64,000 bases of DNA, from positions 9,685,868-9,749,867 of the forward strand of contig OZ038322.1 of NCBI GenBank assembly GCA_964035795.1, given 5' to 3'. Source of the stretch: Pterobdella sp. o SKG-2022 (lineage: Eukaryota > Annelida > Clitellata > Hirudinida > Piscicolidae). This document shows, one piece after another, positions 1 to 11,098 of this stretch. Every line of letters starts with the position of its first letter. Position 1 is the first letter of the stretch. A program made the translations under genes and the position numbers. The notes beneath the pieces were generated by a model. It was not told the DNA's origin. It did not search any database and saw only the letters and a list, made by a program, of their open reading frames with translations.

Positions 1-1184
1 AGCCTTCATTTTTAAGTTTAATGCTATGAGCTAATTGAAATAATCAACTTTTTTAAAATATAGCGTTGAGTTGACTAAATTTTCAAGTTTTTGGCCAGAG
101 TATTGTAACGTTTTTAGTAAAAATTAAGTTAATTTTTTGATGATTAATTTAGAAAGAAAATGCATTAAATAAAAAATCTCTGATTTCAAAGCATATGGGC
201 TTTGTAAATATTAATGTACAATTAATAGTATATAGTTTAAGGTCGTTCATATTAGTCAGGTCGTCTGCATGTCTGTATTGAGATGTGTCACAGATAAGCA
301 TATTAAATACAAGAAGGTAGCAAGCTTTTTAAAGCCCGCAAGGTGGCAAATGATATTGCGATAAATCTAATAGGTGTTTTGATCGTTTCACTGTTTTTAA
401 AAACTATTAAAATTTGAAGTGGGTTTTGTTTCTATAGAAGTTTCAATGGGTCTCCAAAAAGTATCGCAGCTGTACGTTTTAATATGGCATCTTTTGTTTT
501 AAAATCAGCTTTGGTGACCCTAAAATTTTATTAACCATGGCTTTCGTTTTTATTTAAAAATACACTTTTTGCATGAATATATACAAAAATACGTGAATAA
601 ATAAAGTTTTTACTTAAAATTTTCAAAAATTTCTCGCAAAAGTTAAATGTATTCTTCAATGAATAACTTATAAATGAATTATATAAAAGTAATTATAAGA
701 CCCACTCAGAATCTTTCAGTGCTTCAAAACAAACCGCAACTCAATAAATCGTTAAATAGTGTATGCAGTGTGCGTGTGTGAGGGCGATTGTGTCCGGGTG
801 TGACACACTACTGTCAGCTCCAGATAAGACTTTATAATGCCTTCACGACTTTTTTAAATGGCTTTTCGAGTGGCATCACCATCGACGCCTCAATCGTCAT
901 TTTTCTGCTTATTTTGTTAAACTCATATTTTTCTTAAGTTTTATGCGATTCAAAAGCGAAAATGTACACCGAATATTAGAATTATTCAACCATTTTCGAA
1001 GTTTCTATCAAGTGTTATTGCACTTTATGTAAGTTATTTACATGCACACTACTTCAAAATACAGTTTTAGAAGCTTGGTTTATTATTAAAAAAAAGCTTC
1101 CAAAATGGAAAAATTATTTTAAAATACAAAAAAATCAATGGCAAGGTTCAATATGAATTTAATGAAGGTTTGGGGGAGAGTTTT
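1..1184. other. No gene recognised (downstream of Toll-like gene A)
   Basis: AT-rich non-coding sequence. A GC-richer patch at about 730-900 has no reading frame I can support. A minus-strand AATAAA (TTTATT on the plus strand, 1079-1084) about 100 nt beyond the stop codon of the Toll-like gene is a plausible polyadenylation signal. Confidence 0.5.
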
Positions 1185-3269
1185 TTAGAACTTACTGAGT
1201 TTGTTAACGGGCATGGCGTAGAGGAGCTGGTTGGTCCATGATTTATCGAGGATAAGGCTTATGTATGTATGAGAACCAATGAAAGTTTTGAAATCGGATG
1301 GAATCTCTAGGGGGTTTTCAAGAACACACTCATCCAAGAGAATTATGAGACGTTTTTTACCCAATTGAATATTACGTTGTAGAGCCTGTTCAAACTCATA
1401 CAAGCAATAATGGGACTTTAAAAAATCATTTGTAACAATACACAAAACACGTTTACTGCACCAAACTGCGTGGCAGATATTTAAAGTGATGGACTGGCCT
1501 CCGATAAAGTCCTTCTCATGGTAACAAACTCGGTAACCTTTGTCTTCAAGAAGTTTCACCAATTGAATGGCAAGTTTGCGATCACAGAATGAAGAGCTGA
1601 CAAAAACATCATAATCCATATGTTCCCCTACACACTCATCCCGATCAAAGGGGTGAAAAGCTAGGTAGGTGTTCAGTTGCACTTTGAAGCGTCGAAGAAG
1701 CAAGAAGGAAACTATAAAGAAGGCGAAAATGCATGAAATAGGCAACAAAACTACTAACAAAAGACGTTTCTTTTGTTTGTCAAATGGATTTTGACAAAAC
1801 TCATGATCTTCGACGGTGAAAATATTTCTTCCTGCCAACCAGGTCGGAGAGTGGCAGAGAATGCTGTTGGGGTTGACAAGGGTCAGCTGTTTGCTTATGT
1901 GTTTCAGCCATTCTTTGAACTCTTTGTGCTCACAGGCACAATTCCAAGGGTTATTCGTCAGACTCAGTTTTTCTATTTTTGCAGAAACGCCAAAGACGAA
2001 ATAAGGAAGCGTAGTTAACCTGTTTGAATCCAAGTACACTTCTTTGATGTTCGATAAATACTTCCAGTTATCGATAGTAATTGTAGATATTTCATTATTT
2101 ATTAAACTTAAATACTTAGTCTTTTTGAGATAGCTCTGATTTTCAATACTTTTAATTTTCATTTTTTGGAACCTCAAGTCATATCTGGTGGAGACTGAGA
2201 GATGAGTAGGTTCATCTAATGATGGTATAGAAAGTGGCATTGAGGTATGATGGGCGTTTGTACAATCAATTATCAAAGAAATGTTGGCAGGGACTTGTGT
2301 GCATAAGCAATCCTTCGGGCAACTTTCGTTTGAGAGTTTACATTGAAACTCTTCACCTTCAACTTGTAGAACTGCTTTATAATTAAGATGTCGGGGCTCC
2401 TTACAACGTACATGAGTTAAAGGATATGTGTTTCTAAATTTTTTAACTTTTGATATTAAATTATATTCGTGGCAATCACAAATTATTCGCACATTTTTAA
2501 GATTTAAGTAGATGTAGTTATCTTTGCTCTGTCGCATAAAACAAAAAAAATCCAATAACCTAGGAAAAATACTGAAAACAAAGTTGGTCAAATGGTCGAT
2601 TGGGTTTTCTTCTAGGTTGTACTCAAACTTTGGGTCAAATCTATTTTTATTTTTACAAGTATAAAACCATTTCAAATTATTAGTGAATGTTTCAATTTTA
2701 TTATTCCCTAAATTCACAAACATTTCTTTTTGCCCTCTTTTCCACGGCCATGAATCTACGTTTCTAATTTCATTAAAACTCAAATCGATTTCTTTGAGTA
2801 ATGGTTGTTTGGTTGGATCATCAAATACATAATCTCCTATAGTTTGAATTTTGTTTCTACTCAATACCACACTTCGTAAACTATGGAGATTATCAAAAAT
2901 GCCATCCTCGAGGTGAGTGAAAAAGTTTTCATGAACTTGTAAATACTCCAACTCTTTCATGTTTTCAAAGCATCTTTTTGAAAGAATCTTGATCTCATTT
3001 TTTATCAAAACAAGTTTTTTTAGATTTTCTTTTCGGCATATAACTTCTGGTATTTGATGCAAGTTGGTCATGGTAATGGTAATCTGGGTAATGTCATAGA
3101 AAGTTCTTAACGTTTGGGTTATATTGTCTTTAATATCACTTCCACGACAATAATTTAGTGTTAAGGATTCCTTTTCTAGAGTGTATTCTTCACAATTTTG
3201 TTTTGATGGTTGTAGCATCATAACTAAAAATACAAACAAAATTGAGATTGTTTTCTTATTCAAAACCAT
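1185..3269 (-). CDS. Toll-like receptor A (LRR-TM-TIR, intronless)
   Basis: Single-pass innate-immune or developmental receptor of 694 residues in one uninterrupted frame from an ATG. A signal peptide occupies about residues 1-24, followed by N-terminal leucine-rich repeats (about 45-190). Next come a first C-flanking Cys cluster (around 263-312), an N-flanking cluster (CPKDCLC, about 317), a few more LRRs, and a second C-flanking cluster beginning NPWNCAC at about 440. The transmembrane segment is about 503-525 and the TIR domain starts at about 553. TIR box 1 is YDVFVSSS; the BB loop reads KDFIGG, with Gly-Gly as in Drosophila Toll rather than the Pro-Gly of most vertebrate TLRs. The LRR-CF-NF-LRR-CF order is the protostome Toll (multi-cysteine-cluster) architecture. 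A close paralogue follows upstream in the same orientation; the TM/TIR halves are nearly identical. The ligand cannot be inferred. Confidence 0.93.
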   Translation of the reverse strand: MVLNKKTISILFVFLVMMLQPSKQNCEEYTLEKESLTLNYCRGSDIKDNITQTLRTFYDITQITITMTNLHQIPEVICRKENLKKLVLIKNEIKILSKRCFENMKELEYLQVHENFFTHLEDGIFDNLHSLRSVVLSRNKIQTIGDYVFDDPTKQPLLKEIDLSFNEIRNVDSWPWKRGQKEMFVNLGNNKIETFTNNLKWFYTCKNKNRFDPKFEYNLEENPIDHLTNFVFSIFPRLLDFFCFMRQSKDNYIYLNLKNVRIICDCHEYNLISKVKKFRNTYPLTHVRCKEPRHLNYKAVLQVEGEEFQCKLSNESCPKDCLCTQVPANISLIIDCTNAHHTSMPLSIPSLDEPTHLSVSTRYDLRFQKMKIKSIENQSYLKKTKYLSLINNEISTITIDNWKYLSNIKEVYLDSNRLTTLPYFVFGVSAKIEKLSLTNNPWNCACEHKEFKEWLKHISKQLTLVNPNSILCHSPTWLAGRNIFTVEDHEFCQNPFDKQKKRLLLVVLLPISCIFAFFIVSFLLLRRFKVQLNTYLAFHPFDRDECVGEHMDYDVFVSSSFCDRKLAIQLVKLLEDKGYRVCYHEKDFIGGQSITLNICHAVWCSKRVLCIVTNDFLKSHYCLYEFEQALQRNIQLGKKRLIILLDECVLENPLEIPSDFKTFIGSHTYISLILDKSWTNQLLYAMPVNKLSKF

Positions 3270-3691
3270 TTTTTAGTCAATGATATATTTAAATCTTGTC
3301 ATTGAAACTTTGTTAGGGTTGCTTAAATAGTGATATTTACTTTACCAAATTATTGTATGAAAAATTTTAAGTGATCTTGAAACACTTAAGGCAAAATGAC
3401 GTTGGCCATTATGAAATATTTTCGAAAATTTTATTTACAGCAAAAATATTACATGGAACACTTTTTTCCTTGGAATTATTATTTAATTTTTATGAATTTT
3501 GAACTTTTGATGATCAAAAGAGAACTTTTGTTGCAAATCCATGTCAACTTATTCAACGGATGAATGTTAAAAATTCATTGTATCTTTTAAATTATTTAAT
3601 AAATATAGTTAATTATAAAAATATAAGTTCTACTTAAAAACTCTTTTCATAATTGTATTTAACAAATAATATGAGAAAAGGTATTCATTAG

Positions 3692-4024
3692 TTAAAGCAA
3701 AAAATTCAAAATATTCTCAAAACTAGGCTCATGTGCTGGTTTCAAAACCTGGCCATTAATAGTTGCATTGTAAAACATGTTAAGTTGTGGAGGATTGCTT
3801 TTAAAATTCAAAAAAATATTAGAAAATTCACTCAATTTCAAATTTAATTCATCGGACATTGAGAGAAACAAAACTTGCTTGTTTTTGTAATTTTCTTGGA
3901 ATCTTCTCGATAGTTTAGGATTTAAAACTTGCCACGGCATCACTTGTGTGCCGTTTAAGTGATAATTATTTCTTTCAAATGCTGTTTTTTTTATGCATAG
4001 ATGTTCGAGTAATTTTAAGGTCAT
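3692..4024 (-). CDS. Unrecognised small ORF, possibly a terminal exon
   Basis: An open frame of 110 codons with an ATG start. Its composition is fairly balanced for such an AT-rich region, but it has no signal peptide, no membrane span and no motif I can place. It lies between two Toll-like genes in the same orientation and shows no similarity by eye to either. It could be a short independent gene, the last exon of something with undetected upstream exons, or chance. No function is proposed. Confidence 0.2.
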   Translation of the reverse strand: MTLKLLEHLCIKKTAFERNNYHLNGTQVMPWQVLNPKLSRRFQENYKNKQVLFLSMSDELNLKLSEFSNIFLNFKSNPPQLNMFYNATINGQVLKPAHEPSFENILNFLL

Positions 4025-4696
4025 TTCAAATAATATATGAACATTTGAAGGAAAAGCTTGCTTCTATTTAAATTACAAGCTTTTTAATCTATTAACTACT
4101 GTTTTAATTAAGGAAATTTTTGAAAGACGAAAAAAAGAAATGCTTCATAAAAAAAGCAAATGAACATTAATAGCTAATGATAAAATCTATTGAAAAATAC
4201 TCATTATTAAGTATGGCAAAAATTTTTCGAAATACTAATCTTTATTGAAATTTTACTATAAGTTACAAAAAATTTGCTTTCTTTCTCATTCACAATTGTA
4301 AAACAAAATGCACCATTCCATATAAAAACTAAAAAACGACAGATGTATGTAATGTTGAAGCAACAATATTTCATTGTGAGGTTAACAATTCAACGTCAGC
4401 AACAAGAAATATAAACCAATTAAAATTCTTTAGTTATAGGTAAAAGCACTTTAAATTGTGGGTTTATATGCGTACTAAAAACGACTGAGGTGAAAAAGTA
4501 GATCCAAATAACAGTTTACAATACCTTATATGTATGAAATATTATGCCTGACTGAATGAATTATGATAGATCTAAAGTTTTTTCAGTTTATGACAAAACT
4601 TATCTTAGTGAAGACATGAGCTAAAAGTGTTTTTCGAAAAAAATTGATAATATAGTTTTATCAATATAGGTTTTATGAAACAAATTTTATATTAAA

Positions 4697-4787
4697 AAAC
4701 TTTATAAACATCAATTGAGGATTCATACATTTATTTGAAAAAAAGCTATATTTTTCTCTAAGTATAGCCTTATCATAAAACGTTAGC
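4697..4787. mobile_element. Partial copy of a short inverted-repeat (MITE-like) element
   Basis: The roughly 32-nt end sequence containing TTGAGGATTCATAC also forms both ends of an element at 27290-27412. An internal 21-nt block (TAGCCTTATCATAAAACGTTA) is the reverse complement of the block in the other copy, so the interior is inverted between copies. No right-hand end is visible here, so this copy is truncated or rearranged. Confidence 0.55.
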
Positions 4788-5009
4788 CTAAAAATATTAC
4801 AAAACATAATGGAATTTTTCCTAAAAGCATTCAAAACTCCAATAAATAAAAAGTCGTCAACAGCTTTCGGTTGAATAGTTATTTTTAAAAACCAAATTAT
4901 GATGTTTAAGATTGAAAAACTACTTATGACAAAATTTTTCCATATATTCAACCTCGAAGTCAAGTATTTATGTTCAAAACTCGAAACATTTCTTTTAAGG
5001 CTTCTTAAA

Positions 5010-7097
5010 CTAAGGATTAGAAAACGTCTTTAGGATAGGCATAGCGTATAGAATTTGGTCTACAATCGGTATCTTATTTTTTAATGCTATGTAAGTGTGT
5101 GAAGATAAATACTGGTTTAAATCAGTGGGAATTTCATAGGGGTCATTCAAAATGTATTCATCCAAGAGAATTATGAGACGTTTTTTTCCCAATTGAATAT
5201 TACGTTGTAGAGCCTGTTCAAACTCATACAAGCAATAATGGGACTTTAAAAAATCCTTTGTAACAATACACAAAACACGTTTACTGCACCAAACTGCGTG
5301 GCAGATATTTAAAGTGATGGACTGGCCTCCGATAAAGTCCTTCTCATGGTAACAAACTCGGTAACCTTTGTCTTCAAGAAGTTTCACCAATTGAATGGCA
5401 AGTTTGCGATCACAGAATGAAGAGCTGACAAAAACATCATAATCCATATGTTCCCCTACACACTCATCCCGATCAAAGGGGTGAAAAGCTAGGTAGGTGT
5501 TCAGTTGCACTTTGAAGCGTCGAAGAAGCAAGAAGGAAACTATAAAGAAGGCGAAAATGCATGAAATAGGCAACAAAACTACTAACAAAAGACGTTTCTT
5601 TTGTTTGTCAAATGGATTTTGACAAAACTCATGATCTTCGACGGTGAAAATATTTCTTCCTGCCAACCAGGTCGGAGAGTGGCAGAGAATGCTGTCGGGG
5701 TTGATAAGGGTCAGCTGTTTGCTTATGTTTTTCAGCCATTCTTTGAACTCTTTGTGCTCACAGGCACAATTCCAAGGGTTATTCGTCAGACTCAGTTTTT
5801 TGAGTTTTGAGTTTTTTGTTAATGTAAATAAAGGAACATGATTCAAGTTGTTGAAGTCTAAATAGACATTTTCAATATTTTCCAAATATTCCCAATTTGT
5901 TGAAGAAATCTTTGAAATGTTATTATTTTGAACATCAAAAATTTTAGTAACATTCAAATAATCATAGTTTTCAATTTTTTTTAACGACAAAAAATGGAAT
6001 CTCAACTCATATGCAGTCAAAACAGAAAATTTAGTAGGAGTATCAACGGAAGGGAGAAATTTTGGGAAAGAAAAAAATTCTGAGTTTTTACATTCAATAA
6101 TAAATGAATAATTCCCTGGAACTTGTGTACAAACACAGTCATGGGGGCATGATTCTGCGGGCAGTCGGCATTGAAACTCCTCATCTGATATTTGCACAAT
6201 AGGCATATTTTTCAATTTTAAAGGTATTCGGCATATCAGGAAATTGTAAGCTTGAGTTCTTAAGACTGATTTGATCAATTTCATAGTTTTATATTGTAAA
6301 CAATCACAAATAATTTTCACCATGTCAAGGTTGATTCTCACAGAAATTTTTGAATAAAATATCAAAAAATCGTATTTTCCAGGGAAAAAATTCATTACAA
6401 AGTTTTCTATATAGTCAATAGGGTTGGATCGTACATCGTATTCAAAAATATGTCTGTGCGTGATGCTATCAATGTTAAGGAACCATTTGAGATTGTTTGT
6501 TGCTTTAGTGATTGAATTGCTTTTTAAATTAATGTTCATGTTATCTTGAAATACAGCGTACTTCCAGGGCCAAACATCAACAGTAGTTAAGTTATTATAT
6601 GACAGATCTATGGCTGTGAGTTTTGGGTGTTTTGAAGGATCGTTAAAAACAAAATCACCAATATTTTGCAAACTAGTATATCTTATAGAAAGATATTGCA
6701 AGCTTTTCAGTCCATCAAAAACTCCATTTTGTAGATAACTTAATGGACTTTTGAAAATTTCAATTTCACCCAAATTGATTAAGTTTTTGAAGCAGTTATT
6801 GTCAAGTGTTAAATTGCTAGAATAAATGTGCAAACTTTTAAGATTTTGATGTTGGCAAATGCATAAAGGAATTTCAGAAATTGCTGTTTTTGAAATAACT
6901 ATCTCATAAATCGAAGGATTTTTTAGTAAAATTTGTTGAAGTTTGTTCTCCAAAGTTGCTAATTCATTCGTCAAACAATTAGAAACATTAAGTTTATGCA
7001 GATCAAACTCCAACTGTTCACAATAATTCGCCTTTGCTTGAACTGAGCTCAAAACAAACAAGACAAGTAATATTTTTATCTTTACTTTAAAAACCAT
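5010..7097 (-). CDS. Toll-like receptor B (LRR-TM-TIR, intronless)
   Basis: Paralogue of the Toll-like gene immediately downstream: 695 residues, one exon. I place the start at the ATG at 7097; the frame stays open a few codons further upstream but has no other ATG there. The N-terminus MVFKVKIKIL aligns with the start of the neighbour and begins a signal peptide (about residues 1-23). The domain order is the same: LRRs, first Cys cluster, CPHDCVC N-flanking motif, short second LRR block, NPWNCAC C-flanking motif, transmembrane helix, TIR. The ectodomain is clearly divergent from its neighbour, but from the second Cys cluster through most of the TIR the two are almost identical at DNA level. 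The last ~45 residues diverge again. Such a pattern fits tandem duplication with later gene conversion, or different binding specificity with shared signalling. Confidence 0.93.
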   Translation of the reverse strand: MVFKVKIKILLVLFVLSSVQAKANYCEQLEFDLHKLNVSNCLTNELATLENKLQQILLKNPSIYEIVISKTAISEIPLCICQHQNLKSLHIYSSNLTLDNNCFKNLINLGEIEIFKSPLSYLQNGVFDGLKSLQYLSIRYTSLQNIGDFVFNDPSKHPKLTAIDLSYNNLTTVDVWPWKYAVFQDNMNINLKSNSITKATNNLKWFLNIDSITHRHIFEYDVRSNPIDYIENFVMNFFPGKYDFLIFYSKISVRINLDMVKIICDCLQYKTMKLIKSVLRTQAYNFLICRIPLKLKNMPIVQISDEEFQCRLPAESCPHDCVCTQVPGNYSFIIECKNSEFFSFPKFLPSVDTPTKFSVLTAYELRFHFLSLKKIENYDYLNVTKIFDVQNNNISKISSTNWEYLENIENVYLDFNNLNHVPLFTLTKNSKLKKLSLTNNPWNCACEHKEFKEWLKNISKQLTLINPDSILCHSPTWLAGRNIFTVEDHEFCQNPFDKQKKRLLLVVLLPISCIFAFFIVSFLLLRRFKVQLNTYLAFHPFDRDECVGEHMDYDVFVSSSFCDRKLAIQLVKLLEDKGYRVCYHEKDFIGGQSITLNICHAVWCSKRVLCIVTKDFLKSHYCLYEFEQALQRNIQLGKKRLIILLDEYILNDPYEIPTDLNQYLSSHTYIALKNKIPIVDQILYAMPILKTFSNP

Positions 7098-8387
7098 CTT
7101 AGATCTGCACAACAATTCTTTATCCCATTCTTGAATTAATTATCCTTTATCTACCAGCCACTGCATGGTTTCTCAATAACAATTAATTTTAATCGCAAAC
7201 TTCCTTGTAGTAATGTCTTGAGTCGTATTATTCATAATTGTTTTTGATGCAAAAATCATAAATTAACAACATTTCTTTTTGAACAAAACCGTATTATTCA
7301 CTGCAATTCTTTAATTACTTTTATTTATTCATGTTTACATAACACCCATTTATTGATCTTTTATTTCATCAAACCACTTATTCTTTGAATCACAAAGAGC
7401 TTATTTTATGCTTGAGAGCATGCCAAACCTACTGACCACTTCTCTTTGAAGTTTTGCCTCACTTTCTTATGCGTTCAAGTGTCTAGAATGGAAATCTTAA
7501 AAAATTGATTAAATGATTTTTAGACCGTTTAGTAAATTTATGGATAAAATATAATGTAATTCAGTTGTTTTCATTATTTTAGATTTTCTTAAAGGTTTTG
7601 AACTTGCTAGCAATATGAGTAGAAATAAGAGCAATGAAAAAGTCACGGCTAATCATTCGCTTGACTAGGCAATGACCAATCTTCAAAGTCCATTAATGGC
7701 TAGCATCATTCATTACACATTCATCTTAATCTCATTAATATTCATGATCATATGTAAGCTAGGATCAATTATTTGAATAAACGAAAGATGCACGCTTTAA
7801 GTGCTAATTTTCCATTTTGTTTAACACTAAGAAAACCGTAGAAGAGTTATAAGTATTTTTTCCTTAATATGATTAGAAATAAGTAAAAAAATTAATAAAT
7901 GAAGAAACTAAAGTATCAGAAATATAATGTATGTCTGTATGAAAGTCTAGATGAATTATGTGAGTAATAATGTTTAATTAGTTATGAAGTTCATAATTGA
8001 TAGTGTCCTATAGTGGCGATGTTACGGCTTGTTTGGAGTATAACTACTCTTTCTTCTAGAACTTAATAGTAAAAATGACACTTCAAAAAAAATACCAGAT
8101 ATTCAAATTCGTGACGAAAATTTTGAAAATTGTCACAAAACAACAAAAATGTCAAAAAGGTTTTGGGAAAAAGTGATTGATGATACAAATTACAAAATAA
8201 CATCCTATTTATATTCCAAGACATATACAATTTTGAATTGTTTTTTAATTAAACTAAAAAATATTAGAAAACGTAAAAATTTTGAATTGTTGAGAATAAT
8301 CCTATGAGGTGTGATTTTGAAAAGGTGGCAATTTGCCATTAAGTGTTCTTTGAAGGTGCTGACAGCAAGCAAACAAGGAGTTGAAGA
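7098..8387. other. Intergenic, no gene recognised
   Basis: AT-rich spacer between the start of Toll-like gene B (minus strand) and the proposed first exon of COPZ (plus strand). It should hold both promoters, but I could not identify specific elements. Confidence 0.45.
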
Positions 8388-10887
8388 ATGGAGCGTTATA
8401 CAAATGAAGTGAGAAATCCTTTGATCTTGCAACTTTGCAAATAGCTCTTGAAAAAATCAAAAGTTCTTGAAAAATCTAAAACAAATGTTTTAGTCTATTT
8501 TTTTGTGATTCCGATGTACTTTTCTATAGTTTTAAATGAAAATATATTTTAAAGCTTAATATCACTTGAAGGGTATATGAAATTTATACTTATTAACAGA
8601 TTTCGGTAAAAGTCCATATGGTTGTAAAAAATATTAATAGGTTCATTAAATAACTGTGATTGAATTATAAAAAATTAGATTAAAGAATTATTAAAAATTA
8701 GGATATCTATTTAATATCATTTTTACTTGATAAAAGAATTTTCTTTAAGTTAGAGTCAAGACTCTTTTCTTGTTTTTAAGCTTTATTATATTTATTTAGT
8801 AATAAGTAAAAAGAAATTCTTTAAAATCATTAGTTTCCATATCTGCAACAACATAATTTTGTCCGCTTTTGGCATTTTAAAACTATATCTTTATTTTTCT
8901 TATTTTCAATTCAATTTTTGATCAAGGTCTGCTTCACTCTTGCATCAAAACTTTTTTGTGTTTCATGTCATTATATTAGTTGCAAAAAATCCTATTTCCA
9001 ATTTAGTATTTTAAGCTTTACCATTCAAGGTTAATATTTTTAAATAACTAGATTCTTTTTTATTAGTATTCATCCAATGAATTCAAGAGATCAATTTTAA
9101 AAAGTAACTTTTAATTCCATATTTTGGTAAAAGTATTATAGAAAAAAAAAACGTTGTGTTGCTATAAGCCTGAAATTGTAAAATATTAAAATACTTCCGG
9201 ATTTCAAAGGTTTCTGTATTTCTGATATTATAGATATTCAATCATGAAAAAATGCTTTTCAACTAAAAAAAAATAAATTTCATAGTTATAAGTCTTTTTT
9301 TTTAAAAAATACATTCTTGATCAATTTTATAAAACTACTGAAAAGTATCTTGTTCTTTGTTACAGATTATCGTCCTGTATTGGGATTTTCTTTTTGTAAT
9401 GGATACTAGTCTTCTTGTAAATAGTTCCATTTTTTTTTATTTGAAAGATATTAGAATTTTATAATAATTCCATAGAATATTTTCAATTCCTGTTTTTTTT
9501 TCAATTCAGGAACCTTCCTTGTACATAATCAAAGCTATATTAATATTGGATAATGACGGAAAAAGAATTTTAACAAAGGTTAAAATTTATATAATTTTTT
9601 CAAACTTTGAATTTCATACATAAATATAAATAATTTTTGATAAAACTTTCAGTATTACGATCAGTCGTTCCAATCAAACAATGATAAATTAAAATTTGAA
9701 AAAAATCTGTTCTCAAAAACACACAAAGCGAATGGTAAATTGTTTAATAAAATAGTTTGAAAATGATTCTAATTTTTGATTTTCACTTCAAGGAGAAATA
9801 GTGATGTTGGATAAATATTCTTGTGTTTATAGAAGTAGTGTAGATTTGTACTTTTATGTAATCGGATCTGCTAATGAAAATCAGGTGTGAAAATTAATTC
9901 AAATTTGTATATTCTTGAATAATATTTGATATTTGAATCTCAACAGCTCTTATTATTGAGTGTTCTCAATTGTTTATTTGACTCTTTAAATTACCTGCTG
10001 AGACGTAATTTAGAGAAAAAAATGTTACTGGAAAGTATGGATGCTCTTCTTCAGGCTGTTGATGAAATCTGTGATGATGGGTAAATATCAGATCATTTTA
10101 ACTTTGACTCATGATAATCAAAATATTTTTTGTTTAGCATAGTCTTAGAATCTGATCCTTTTGTGGTGGCAAGCAGGGTAACATTTAGGTCTGATGACTT
10201 ACCCTTAGGGGAGCAAACTGTGGCTTCTGTAAGTTACTCATCATTATCATTAATCCAATTAGATTATACTGCTGTACATTTTATATTTTACTCAGTCAAT
10301 ACATTTCATAGCTTCATTGTTTGAATTTTCAAGTAATTCAATAGTTCATTTTTTGATTCAATATCATTCAAAGAATTTAAATGTAAGATTATTCATTAGA
10401 AAAAATAGTTTCATAAATTTTGATTCTTTACATGGGGATACTTTTAAATTTTTGTTGAATTTCAAATAGATATGCTGTTTAATTTAAAATGTTGCTTTCT
10501 ATAAAAGAAAATGCTCATAATGTTTTAGGGCTTAATAATAATAATTAGTTATTTTTATAGCGCCTTTACGCGTCGTTCAAAGGCGCTCTGCTATGAACTG
10601 CTTGAAAAAATAGGTTTTTAGATTTCTAAGAAAAATAGGATAGAGAGAAGATTTGAGGTTAGGAGGAAGAGCGTTCCAGAAAAGTAGACCAGAAAAAGAA
10701 AAAGCAGATTTAGCATAGGAGTGAGAGAGAAAGAATGAAAAGTTGAGAACGAATAGAGGACTTTAGGCCGGCACGTTTAAAGCTTCTATTTATAGTTTTT
10801 CGCTATTTTAATTTTGAAAATTGTCATTTGATTATGCAGGTTCTTCAGTCAGCCAAAGAACAGATAAAATGGTCCCTATTAAAATAA
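8388..10887 (+). CDS. COPZ: Coatomer subunit zeta
   Basis: Small subunit of the COPI coat (F-subcomplex), which coats Golgi-to-ER and intra-Golgi vesicles; a longin-fold protein of the clathrin-adaptor small-chain family. Exons: 8388-8408 (inferred first exon), 9510-9578, 9653-9734, 9793-9884, 9947-10080, 10138-10228, 10840-10887. All have consensus splice sites and compatible phases. The total is 178 codons, close to the usual ~177. Diagnostic stretches are [42 protein letters not shown], and the C-terminus [15 protein letters not shown], which is almost invariant in animals. The first exon supplies only seven residues and rests on an ATG with good context plus a GTGAGA donor, so the true start is less certain than the rest. 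An AATAAA lies at 10937-10942. Confidence 0.9.
10577..10729 (-). mobile_element. LINE reverse-transcriptase C-terminal remnant
   Basis: Read on the minus strand, about 50 codons resemble the C-terminal tail typical of non-LTR retrotransposon RTs: hydroxyl-rich segment, then [15 protein letters not shown], then LRNLKTYFF and a stop. It lies in the last intron of COPZ, opposite in orientation. Only the tail is present, as expected of a fragment. Confidence 0.6.
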
Positions 10888-11098
10888 AGACTTATTTGAT
10901 TTTTTTTTTCATGACAATTGTGAAATGTTTATAGCAAATAAATTTTTCCAATTTTTAGTGACTTTATGACATACAAAGAATTAAGAACCTTTGTTTTTAA
11001 GAATTTGAGATGGCTAATCGGTAGGTAGGACGCTATTTAACAGTATTTTTAAGTAACTTTTGTAGTGTGATATTTGAAAACATAATTTTTTGTCCGAA

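Larger units (their letters stand above)
3270..5009. other. Spacer between the two Toll-like genes
   Basis: AT-rich. It contains a minus-strand ORF of 110 codons (3692-4024) that I do not recognise and a copy of an inverted-repeat element (from about 4697), each listed separately. I see nothing else coding. Confidence 0.5.

Noticed and set aside
1555..1600. Toll BB-loop Gly in place of Pro as a loss-of-function change
   Set aside because: Drosophila Toll also has Gly-Gly at this position, so it is a known functional variant.
1773..2018. Plus-strand ORF (and its twin at 5601-5810) opposite the Toll-like genes
   Set aside because: Shadow frames; they are duplicated only because the underlying Toll coding tract is duplicated.
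4673..4963. Minus-strand 96-codon ORF
   Set aside because: AT-rich, Phe/Ile/Lys-dominated and overlaps an inverted-repeat element.
7098..7115. Six extra upstream codons for Toll-like gene B
   Set aside because: The extension begins with TTG, not ATG; the ATG at 7097 aligns with the start of the paralogue.
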